Below, piece by piece: positions 14,491-26,800 of a stretch of 64,000 nucleotides of DNA. The first letter of the stretch is position 1. Each line of letters opens with the position of its first letter. The stretch spans positions 2,585,335-2,649,334 of the forward strand of contig OX155954.1 of the NCBI GenBank assembly GCA_944548615.1, read 5' to 3'. A program made the position numbers and the translations under genes. The notes under the pieces are model-generated. The model had not been told where the DNA came from. It did not search any database and saw nothing but the letters and a program-made list of their open reading frames with translations. The DNA comes from Micropterix aruncella (taxonomy: Eukaryota > Arthropoda > Insecta > Lepidoptera > Micropterigidae).

Positions 14491-15712
14491 TAAATTCTTA
14501 CCATTTAGAAACAAAAGATAATCAGCAATCATAAAAAACAAAAGATACCTATTCTATTCAGTTCTTTTTTTTTTTACTGAAATACCTCAACTTAAACAAC
14601 GATTTTAATTATAAAAAATAATTTGCTATTCGTGCGACTAAAAACAAAAGATAATCAACAATCATCAACAACAAAAGATACCTATTCTATTAAGTACTTT
14701 TTCTGAATTTACATATCTTACCTTAAATCACGATTTTTGAAAATATTTCCCTAATATTAAATTGATCTAACTGTAAATTTTAATCAAGATCTTAATAGAA
14801 AATTGCAATCCATAAATTATGGTTTTATTTAATCTAATCTTATCTCACCTTATGTAGGTACTTATAATTGCTATAAGTGCGATTTAAAAATTAACCTTAG
14901 AATAGAATATAATTTATATTTTAAAACTACTATCATACAATTATTTATCGTAACTTACTTATAATTACTGATACGTTGTCGCGCTGAAAAGCACGTTTTT
15001 ATTACCTAAGTATTGCTATTTTCCTCGCTGGAGAGCTCCGATATAATAAACGCGTCCGATCGCTGCTAAATTCAAAGTGCTATAGGGAAAACCGCGGCCT
15101 CAGACGCGCTATTTATAGGCACGCTCTTGCCGCACCGGGCGGCCGGCCGGTACCGCCGCAAACGCTACGTCCCGCAATTTTTAAATCTGTAATATCTTCG
15201 AAAATATTCACTTAAATCATACGGTGTAAAGGGCCATATAGATCTATATTAAATGAACAATGTATTCAAATTATTTAATTGGTTAAGGATTAATGCTGTA
15301 TTGGTTAAAATCGCTTCGAAAATTAGCCATTATTTGTCGTAAAAAAGTAAATGATAAAAAAAAGTTATTGTGGGTTATCCATAAGAGATAGACATATACC
15401 ATCACGGACTTTTCTGTAGACCTTTTCAATGTGTACAATACTTAGTACATTATTTTGATAAAACTCGTAGGGTTCAGCCTGCGTTTGCAATGTAAGCGGA
15501 AAAATGTAATTATTTACGACATCACATTAGAAACCTCAAAAATAGCAGTACTTCTCCACTATTTAATGGATGTTATTATACATATAAACCTTCCTCTTGA
15601 ATCACTCTATCTATTAAAAAAAACCGCACCAAAATCCGTTGCGTAGTTTCAAAGATTTTAGCATACAAAGGGACATAGGGACAGAGAAAGCGACTTTGTT
15701 TTATACTATGTA

Positions 15713-16025
<313 letters not shown>

Positions 16026-16097
16026 GGGGGAGGGGCAAGGGGGGGGGGGGGGGTTCAAAACGTATATATCCACCATCACATCGAAAAAAACAAATTG

Positions 16098-16600
16098 CGC
16101 GTTCACAATACTTTACCTCCTCGTCGGTTGGTGGGCGGTAAACTAAAAATCATTGTAATCAATTTCATGATAATAATTTTAAAAAATCACAGTGAAAGAT
16201 GCAGGCGATTGTAATGATTAGTGATTATTTGTGGAAGACCATCTGTCCGTATAATGTACGCAATACTGAGGCAAATAAACAAATACATAAGAAGCCTTTT
16301 CAATCTGCTAGCAGCTAAAAAGTCGTGTACATAAATATGTAACTTCGCACGATAAAGATGCCTACTCAAAGCCATTTCGACTGTTTTTACAGTTCTTAGA
16401 GTCAACGTCCCTTTCAGGAACGGCTTGCAAGCCGTCAATAATCCAGATTATTCCGTCTTCCGTCAGAATATTACGTCTATATTAGAGTCAATATTCTATT
16501 CAGCAAACATTCAGTAACAGCTTGATATTGCGGTAATAGAAAAGTCTGATTTTACTTTCCTGGCCCACCAACCGATAAGAAGATAAAGTATTGTAAACGT
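16098..16600. mobile_element. MITE with ~50-bp terminal inverted repeats
   Basis: The left arm 16098-16150 (core ACAATACTTTACCTCC, then TCGGTTGGTGGGC) matches the reverse complement of 16548-16600 (core CCCACCAACCGAT, then AAAGTATTGTAAACG). The interior of about 400 bp has no transposase, so it is non-autonomous. The ACTTTCC-type ends resemble those of the element nested in the Helitron, so the two may be related. Confidence 0.7.
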
Positions 16601-17502
16601 GTGTCTCTCTCTCTCTCTCTCTCTCTCTCGTAAAATGTATTATCTCTTTAGTCATTAAAATTGTATGTATAAAGAAGTTAGAAGTAATATATAAATGTAA
16701 TTAGTTGTATTTCCATCTTGAACTTAATAAATAGTCAAAACAAGATGTTTGTTGTAGGTTATTGGTACATTTGAACTAACAGTTCAATTTTCCCCGGATC
16801 TTCAGGTTTTGTGATCCTGGGAAACCAGAAAAGTGATTTTTGAAAAATGTCAGTCTGTGTGTGTGTGTATGTGTGTTTGTTTTTCTGTGTGTCTGCATTC
16901 GCTGTATGGCGAATTGTTTTAAAAAGAGAATACGCCCTTTCGTTTTGAAATTGCGGCCTATTAAATATAACAATAAAATTATACACCCGTTAATACTAGT
17001 CATAAATACCTGTTAATACGTTAATAATATCCTTAGAATTCTAAGGATATTTTATTTCTTCCTTACTTAACTTTTCGATATCTTTATGGGGTTTCAATTA
17101 AAATGTTATAAGCTGAAAATTGAATACCTATTAACTGTAGAATGGAAAGCAAAGTGTTTTAGAATCGTGATAATACCTCTAACTTTGTTGAAAGTCATTT
17201 CCTAATAATAACTTTAGTGGTTTACGACTTTAATAACAAAAAAAAATGATAGGTAAAAAATAAAAAAATATTTTTTTACCTGAAAATCGAGATTATTATA
17301 GCCGATATAAATCAAGATAAAAAAACGTCTCTAATGTATATAATAAAGATAGATAAATACACGCTCGTATTCGAATGTAACGTGTGTCAAAATTTCAAGG
17401 CAATCGGTGAAGAACTTACGGAGATTCCCAAATTTAATCAAAGTGTTCACAAATATGTTCGTCAACGTTATTTTGGACCATACTGTATTGTCATTTTCGC
17501 AG
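16601..17502. other. non-coding sequence with (TC)n, (GT)n and a 26-bp perfect palindrome
   Basis: It holds (TC)n at about 16605-16629, a GT-rich tract at about 16853-16880 and a perfect palindrome at 17026-17051 (ATATCCTTAGAATTC and its mirror). An in-frame ORF extends upstream of the Tdc ATG from 17334, but the splice acceptor at 17502 makes this intronic. Confidence 0.6.
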
Positions 17503-17825
17503 AATCAAGAATGGACTCCGATGAATTTATCGAGCGAGGCCGCGAGATGGTGGAGTTCATAGCGGAGTACATAAACAGTCAGAAAAACCGGCGCGTGACC
17601 CCGTCTGTGGAGCCAGGCTACCTAAAGAAGTGTATCCCGGACAGAGCGCCAATAGAGCCGGAAGACTGGGACACCATCATGGAGGATGTCGAGAGGCTCA
17701 TCATGCCAGGAGTTACCAACTGGTCTCATCCCAACTTCCACGCTTATTTCCCGTCTGGAAACTCCTATCCGTCCATACTCGGGGAGTTGCTGTCGGCCGG
17801 CATCGGATGCATTGGATTTTCATGG
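17503..17825 (+). CDS. Tdc: Tdc coding exon 1 (5'UTR 17503-17510, ATG 17511)
   Basis: Acceptor TTTTCGCAG, 8 nt of leader (AATCAAGA), then 105 codons from [10 protein letters not shown] to CIGFSW. It contains the N-terminal [12 protein letters not shown] segment and the [20 protein letters not shown] block that forms the active-site entrance in group II decarboxylases. Ends TGG|GTGAGT in phase 0. Confidence 0.93.
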
Positions 17826-20800
17826 GTGAGTTATTTCCCACACTGAGTGAAGAACTTCCGGCAGTCGCAATGGTGAAACGGAAAATGCGAGACTAATTGT
17901 ATTAGGGGAAAGCGAGAAATGAAAGCCTACCGAGAGAAAATGTTGATAAAAACCACATTTGTTTTCTTTGTTATAAATTTTAATTAGGAACATAAATCTC
18001 GTTTATTTGACTATCTTTTCATCACATTTTAAATCAACTACAGCCATGCAAAAGATTTTACAAAATAGTAAATCGCTCCCATTACCCCATACATGCGGGT
18101 AATGAAAGCCCATTTAACGCTCATATGGGAAATGGAAGCCATACTTTTTACTTCTTCCCAAAAATAAAGCAAAACATATTTAAAAAGTTAATCTTAGTTG
18201 TTAATACAAAGAACTATTTGTAACACAGTTAAAAACAAGTTATTAAAGGAAAACAAAACTAGACCTTTTAAGGATCCAAACAAAACGCACAAATATAGGA
18301 AGCTGGACTATCGCTGCCAGAACATTCTTTATGGGCCCAGTTTCCACGACTTCGGTACTACATCTCCACACTCTCTCCCGTGTCTAAGGAGCTCTCTAGA
18401 CCAGCGATTCTTAACCTCGGGTCGCGACCCAAATTCGGGTCGCGAGAGGTATTGGGTTGGGTCGCGGAAATCCCCCAAACGACTTTAAAGAAGTGTTACC
18501 ACTTCTTTTGACGTTTTTAATTGCGAATATTTTTATTTTGTATTGATAGATCGATCGATGTCACTAAACTAGTATAGTGACAATTATCACTAGTCACAGA
18601 ACAAGGACTAAAGGTTGTGATACTGTCAGCTATTGTCCGTTCACAATCGCGACATGTTAGTTCTGTTCTGAGCAATGAAGCTGAAAAAGCCCTGCTACCA
18701 TTCCTAACTACTTATTTATGTGAAGCAGGATCTTCATGCCTTGCTGTTATGAAGAATAAGTACAGGAATAGGTTGGATCCTCAGCAGGACATGCGGTGTG
18801 CACATTTTATAAACATAACTCCACGTATACATGATCTTTGCTCAAAAATACAACACCAGGGTAGTCACTATTTATTTTGCTGTAAATTTTTAAACTGTTT
18901 TAATGCTGAATTGTCTGATTTTAATACAGAACATTTAAATAAAGTTGTTATTTCTAATTTTACTACTACATCCTATAAAATTACATAATAAATCATTTTA
19001 GTACCTGTCACTGCAAAATAAAATGAAAAATTAGATTAGGGTCGCGTACTTCAAATATATTGGTACTTTGGGTCGCCAGCCAAGCTCCCTCACGTTATTA
19101 CCAATTATTTCTCCTAAAATTCCTTATTTGATTGGCCTATAATGACTCGTGCGCGTCAGGCGAACTATCTCGATGGTTGACGGAAACGGCCGAGTGCTTA
19201 AGGTCACCCGAATGTGCATAAGTTCCGTCCAATCGCCATCGCTCCCATTACTCCCATGTGAAAGTAGAAACATAGTAATTGTACATTTTAACCGTTAAAA
19301 AAGCCCATATACTTTACTATTAGGTGGAAGTTGCAGTTTCAGTTAAATTCCTTTGCTTAGATCTAGATGACAAGATGTCCTGGAATCTACATATAGAACA
19401 TATCTTTGCTCTCATAATTATGCTCTCGTTGAGTCATATCTGTGCTATGGTATGCTACTGTGGGGTACCGCAGCGCACATCGAAGATGGGTTTATACTCC
19501 GAAAAGAGCCATACGTGATATAGTATGTTGGTCCACGGCAGTAGTGGTTAATGGTCATTTTGTAATCCATCTCTGTCGTTATACAATTAATATCAATATT
19601 ATGTGTATGTTTCTCTGTTACCAGGCTGCAAGTCCGGCATGCACTGAATTAGAGACTATTGTCCTGGATTGGATGGGTGAGTATTTTTTACTGTATTTAA
19701 GTCTACAATTAACATTTTTTTATTCTATTTTACCCACAAGGCATATAATATGCCTTTTCGTAGAACCCGCCTTGTTGCCTATTGGCACCATCTTCTAGGT
19801 GGCCATTTATAGCATCAGTCAAACACTCCAGTATCTAAAAACTATGTCTATTGTAATAAAATGTGTTTCTATTTCTCTATTGTTATATGTCTCTATTGTT
19901 ATATGTTTCTGTTTCTATTGTCATATGTTTCTATGTCCATATTGTATTTTGAAATTTGTTTCATAATTAAATTTCGCAATTCAGATACCCCAAAAATCAT
20001 ACTTTATACGTAATTCACTTTTTGTCCTTTTTTATCTACAGTACAAGATTCATATTTTAATGCAGAGAAAGATCGCAAATGCGGAGAAAATCCAATCTTT
20101 CATTGAAGCTAAAATGCAAAAAAAAAACGCTTTTAACAGTAACCCCAAAAGTCCCGGACTTGTGATGTTTCTATAAGAGGTTCGTTCCTACCCTGCGATA
20201 GAACAACCACTTAAATCCATCGAATTTACACCTGAACAACACGCTGAACTTTTCATAACAGCGCCTAAAAATCTTGATCGCTTCACCGTTGCGAAATGGG
20301 ATACTGGATGTTAATGAGTAGGTATTATTGACTAATATTTAATTTCAATTTCAAGCGAATTAGTCAATAAAAAATAAAGTTTTTCGAAGAAATTTTATCC
20401 TATCAAAGTTGTTTGTTGTAGAAACCCCAAAAGACAAAAAGACCCTTCAAATAACACAAAATTTCAACAAAAAACAAACCGACTCCAAAAATGTTCAGCA
20501 GCCATGTCATGGTGATACTTAGAATGGGTGCATGTGCTGTTGACCGTAGAGGAATTTTGGAACCTCGTTGGAAGCCAACCCTGGATGCTGCAGTCCTGTC
20601 TTGGTGAAACTTAGAACGGGCTGTCGTAATTTAATGCATATACAAAATGTCGTGTCTCTGCTATTGACCGTTAAGGAGTTCCCTCGTCGGGAGCCAACCC
20701 TGAGTGCAGCAGCCATGTCATGGTAAAACTTAGAACGGGCTATCATAACTGAATGAGTATACAAAATTTCGTGTCTGTGCTGTTGACCGTTGAGGAGTTC

Positions 20801-23800
20801 CCTCGTCGGGAGCCAATCCAGGGTGTTGAATGAGGTCATGCTTACCATAAAAATAAATGCATTGTCATCGGAATTGAATAAACATGAAAATTTTCAACTT
20901 CATATGATAATATTTGAGGAGCTTCCTCAGTTCCTTATGGAACCCATCATCAAAACAGGATTTTGATAAAAATGGGACCAATCTGCAAGTATATCCTTAC
21001 AAATAAAAAAATAATTTTTCAAATCGGTTCATAAACGGCAGAGTTCTGAGGTAAGAAACATTGAAAAAAAAGATACAACCGAATTGATAACCTACTCCTT
21101 TATTTTGAAGCCGGTTAAAAATACAGAAGAACTATATTAAATATAAAATAGCATTTGTTAAAGTTATGTTTAGTTGTACTTTGTTAAAGGTTACTTTTTA
21201 CTTTTTGTTGAAGGTGTGGTTTGGTCCGCGGCAGTCATGTCGTGAACACTTACAAAACTTCGTATATTGATCGTATTTGCAATGTTCGCCTGTAAATTCT
21301 ATTGCAATAAGAGCTCTGCAATGTCCCACGAGGAAGTAAATCGAAATGACACCAGGAATAAAACCCATTACCTCTAACCGTTCATAACACTTACGGCCAA
21401 GTTCCAGGCGACTAGTATCTACATAGGACCTACAATTTAAAAAAAATGCCTGTTAAATTAAACGCGATCAAAACATTGATAATTTTCAAAAGATCCACCC
21501 GGGTGTATCCGCTTTAAAGCAACATGCATGCGCATAACGAAATTTTAAAATAATTTTAAAACAACATTTTTCCACCAACCAATGTAATTTAATGTACAAT
21601 TTGTAGTATTAACCAATTTTATATAATAGTCTTGATTTGTTAACTGGAATAATTTTGGGGTAATTTATTGTATATGATTCTTTATTAAGGCTCCCTTCCG
21701 AGTCGTGGCGACTAAAATTTAGGTATTTTTGCAATGCCACGCGCCCGCGCGCTTTCGATATATACATAAAGATGTATAGGTATACCGCGGCGATAAGGGA
21801 ATACGTCCCACCGTTGGCAGTGGCCAAATACGAATGACGATTTCGGCTTCGCGCGCCGTCTAATATAGTCGATTTGGCTTTTCAATTATAATATAATAAA
21901 TTATCAAATGAATAGTTTTTTATGAAGTAAAAATTAGATTACAATAATAAAATAACTTAAGATCACTGTGTTATTTTTTATATCACTCAAAAGTATCTTT
22001 AATAAATAGAAAAAAAATAATGTTTGGCCATAACATTTCTGGAAATTACGTAATTTCAATTTTTTTTTCTTATATTCTTTGTATGGAAGTTCCAAAAACT
22101 GTCTTGGTGCTATGCAAATAGACCATACTCTGGTGTAAACACGATTTGTTAATATTGGGAATCATCTCTAGGTTTTTCAAAAACTGAAGACAAATCTCGC
22201 TCGTTTTTATTTTTTTGGAAAACAGTAACAGAATGAAGATAATTTACAATTAATATGGAAATAATTTACCAATTTCGTTTTAGCGAAATGGGACCGGGTT
22301 TTTAAAATCCGGCATAATTGTATTAAAATTCTTTTTCGTGTTCTCACAACCAGGCCACAAAATTATGCTTCATATAGCTTTTGGCCGCCACGGCCGCTAC
22401 GGCCTCTTAAATTAAGTAACTAGTTTAAGATCAATTTGATATATTATTATCATACTTGGTCATTCCCATACAATTGTAATGGTTGTAGTGGCAATAAATA
22501 GTAGTACTCTATATTCATTATTTTTTAACCATGTATTCGCATACGTAGAAAGTAAAGTTTCTTAGAAAAATTTCCACGAGGAGTTTTTCTTCTTTTTTTC
22601 CGAAAATTTGTTGAGTTGGATTTACTGGTTTTCTCAAACACGCGATTATTTCATTGTTCGTGTAGAAAATCTTTCCAAAGAATCAATAACACGTACCTTC
22701 ATGCTGAGCAGTGCGTTTCGTAATATAAACTGCGCCAAAATTAAAAAAATAATAATTTTCTTTTTTCGTCTGCTACAGGGAAGGCTATTGGGTTGCCTAA
22801 AACATTTCTCGCTCTTGAGAAAGGAAGCACTGGAGGTGGCTGCATTGAGGTGAGCTTATGAGTAAAAATGTCTTTGTCATATCATTGATTATATATGGAA
22901 TTAAATAGTTTAACTCCATAGTACGTTTTGGCAACCAGCATTGACAACAAAACTAATAGCAATTTATTTGGCAATCTATATTTTTTATATCAATTAATAT
23001 CAATCTATATATATAAGGACTGTTTGATTATAAAAGCCCAATAAGTTAACCGACGATAACTTTAATAGCATTCAATTATTAGCGCGATTTATCGCTTTTT
23101 TAAATAAGCTGATTACATCACAGAAGAATACATTAATGTGCGCATCTGAACATTAAAGTGCGCAATTTTAAAACCTGTATTCCAAATAAAACAATACATA
23201 TTTATGTAAATAATATTAAAATAATAAGAGCTATAATTTCCAAAATTCGTTTGCTATTATTATTTTATTTCGAGTTAGGATACCGTATAGACGTGTTTAG
23301 AAAGCTATCTATATTGCGCTGCCATGCTGTTATACCACGAACGCTGCCACATTCAACATAAGAAGATTAATCAATATCGTTACGAACTGTGAGTGCTATC
23401 TACACGTTGCGTTTCTTAGCGAAATCCTATCTGCCAAGTCGTGTCACTCGTGGGAGATTGAATGACTAATCGTTAAAACTTCCTGAGGTGACGGGCTCGT
23501 GAGTTGTCGACTACAGCGTAGTCGACAACTCTAGTTGCCAAGTCGTGTTACGGCATTGAGCAACCTATAAACCCTATGTAATCAATGGTCATATATCCTG
23601 CGAGCATACACCATATTTTCTAGGTAGCCAGTTGGATGTCGTCTTAATCGGCAGTGAATAAGACCTTAGATAGTTATGTAATTTACTAGGGATTTTTATT
23701 TAATTAAGTCGCCTTCTCCTTTTGTTATTCCTTAGCTTTATTTTCGTGATTGTATGTAATTATTAGGTTTTTGAATTGAAAACTTCGTTTTTTTGTGATA

Positions 23801-26800
23801 TTATACATTTATTTCGAAGCAAATTGGAAAGAGCATTTCATTCAATGTATTGTCCATCGCTAGCTATGACGTTCTCCCATCTTTCTGGCAAGAGATAGAT
23901 TCCCCGACGGAAAAAGTCTTTTCCTTGGAGGCTATCCACAAATCCAGCCATTTTTCAATATCCTCGAAAGACTGGAAACGCTGCTGGGAAAGGCCATGGG
24001 ACATTGACCGGAACAAATAGTAGTCGGATGGCGCAATATCTGGGGAGTACGGCGGGTGAGGTAGGATGTCCCAGCGAAGCGTTTCCAGGAAGTTCTTGAC
24101 CTGCATCGCGACATGTGGTCGAGCATGGTCATGCTGGAAAATTACCTTATCGTGCCTTTTAGCGTATTCCGGCCTTTTTATCTTTACAGCATCGCTCAAA
24201 TTCTTGAACTGAGCTCGATAGCGATCGCCCGTGATGGTTTCTACCGGTTTCAGCAGCTCGTAATAGATGACACCCTTTTTGTTCCCATCAAATGCAAAGC
24301 ATTATATTGGATCCGTGGATGTCTCTCTTCGGCGTGGCTGTTGAGGTCGATGGAAGTGGTTCGCCGTGGTACGAGCGGTATTTTTTGCATTTGGGGTTCA
24401 CGTAAAAGATCCACTTTTCGTCGCCGGTGATTATTCGGTGGAGAAAACCTTTTCTATTTTGACGGCGAAGGAGCATTTCACAAGTCATGAAACGTCTCTC
24501 GATGTCTCTTGGCTTCAACTCGTGAGGAACCCAATACCCTTCCTTTTGAATGACTCCCATAGATTTTAAACGTCTCGAAACGGTTGAGGGGTGAACATTA
24601 AGCACTTCACTTATCTTTGCCAGACTCAGACTCGAATCTTTATGAAGTATGGACTCCGATTCGGTTTCTTCAAATTTTTGCTCCTGGCCTGGGCGCTCTT
24701 TGTCTTGCACGTCGAAATCACCACTTTTGAATCGGAGAAACCAAGTCTCAACAGTCCTTTCTGTCGGTGTAAATTTCCCGTGCGCCTCCAGCGGCAATCT
24801 ATGACATTCTGTGGCAGTTTTCTTAAGATGAAAGCAGAAAGCATTGCTTCCCGCAAATGACTTTTTGTCGGCACAAATTTCGACATCTTCAAAGCTAACA
24901 AAATTACCGTTGTTGACACTTAAACGAAATGACACAGACTGATAATTAAAGCCTAATGATGACGCTTTGACATGAAGTATTTTGCAATTTGGTTAATGAC
25001 TATAAATGTAAGTTACGGTATTTATTAGGAAATCGAAGTTTTCAATACAAGGTCCTAATATGTTTTTACGGGATGCTATTTCGGTTAAAAAATGATCCTC
25101 TGCTTTTGTGCAGTGGCGTAGCTAGGGTAATTTGCGCCCGGGGACAAGACACAAAATCTGCGACCCTTCTCGTATCGAGAGTCTGGAGACTCACTGGGGC
25201 CAGAGTCTGGAGACTCACTGGGACCTAACGGGCCCATGATGAGTTGGCCACGATGACCCATGTGTTCAGGGTCGGTCACACTCACGGGTCAACACCCATC
25301 CGACGGCCTCCACGCACGGGGCGCGATAGGACTCTGGCCAGCGAACCAGTTTCCCCTGGGAATCAAACCTCTGGCGCTCCTGGACGGTCTGCGCACCGTG
25401 CGGCGCAAGCCAATCGATTGTGCACTCCGACTAACAGTTTAGTGGTTTCAAGGCGGCAGGTGAGGGTGGAGAACCCACCCACCGCCCGGGCAGTTATAAC
25501 GACGGTGGTCGTCTTATCTGCCCGGGATGTCATGCAACGACACCCCGCGCGTACCAGAAGGGTATACGCGCGGGGGGTAAAGAAAGGTAGCCACCCCCCC
25601 GTACCACCCCGAGAACCCATTTATTCAGTTTTAAGAAAAAAACAAGCATACAAGCGAACAATTGCATACAAGCGAAATTAACAATTGAAAATTTTAACAT
25701 TGAAATGCATGCAATCACAGAATAAAAATAGAAGTAAAAATAATAATTAAAAAAAAAACACTATAAAGAAACACAAATAATAATAATTGAAGATAAAAGA
25801 AGACAGGCAACCAAACACAGACAGGATGTCGAGGGGACTAAGTGGCTGGTGAGGGGTATGTAGACGAATGGGTCATGGGGCGGTCTCGTGGGGGACGGCC
25901 TAACCAAGGTCCTCAGGCAGGGGACGCGCCCGCGGGGGCGGTTTGGGGGACGGCACATAGACGGGCACTTCGGGCTGGAAGTGGCCCCCGCATCACGCCA
26001 CTGGTGTCCCCCGGGTATGGTAGTCCCAGAAAATCGTCGAAAAGGATGTTCCACAAGGTGGGACCGAGCACCGATCCCTGCGGACACCCCATCGAGGGGG
26101 TTTTCCTTACGCTGGTCGGGCCGTACCTCAGAATAACCGACCTATCAGTGAAATAGCTCCTGACAGTTTTCAGGAGGTTGTTTGGGCATTGACGGGTTCG
26201 AAGCTTGCACAGGATCATCGACTCCGACTAACATCTTGCGGTGTCAACTACAACGGGCGAGCCCGTCACCACAGGACGTTTTAACGATTAGTCGTTCTAT
26301 CGCCCTGCAGTGAACGTAGAGACTTTGGACAGTACATTCTACGTCCAGCTACGTCACAACCCGTGAGAGTCCAACGCCTTACCGCGAGTAAGCCAGGAGT
26401 AAACCCGGCGGGCTCGAGAACTCGCGCCCTCACTTCCAATTGTGACCAGATTTCTCCGGTCTCTCGATTGGTTCCGAGTTCGAGGTCGCTTGCGCGGTCC
26501 TCTCCCTTATGAAGCGGTGAAACGGAGTGCACCGAATCTTCGCGGACCAAGGCGTCCTTTGCCCGCCTCTTACCCGGGGTCGGATGGCCAATGGTCAATT
26601 CCAGAGCAGTCGCCATAAGGTACGCAACCACCCCCGCTCTATAGGAAACAATACAGTTCCCAGACTCCCCCGACTGTTAGTCGGAAAGCACAACCGATTG
26701 GAGCAAACCCCGCACGGTGCGCAGACCGTCCAGGGGCGCCAGAGGTTTGATTCCCAGGGGAGACTGGTTGACCCAGTGTCCTACCCAGGCCTCGCACCCC

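Noticed and set aside
17334..17510. In-frame extension of Tdc upstream of MDSDEF
   Set aside because: A splice acceptor (TTTTCGCAG) lies at 17502 and the family N-terminus begins at MDS.EF; the upstream frame is intronic.
19180..19235. tRNA-Ser-like A box (GGCCGAGTGCTTAAGG)
   Set aside because: No B box at the right distance and no cloverleaf; probably chance.
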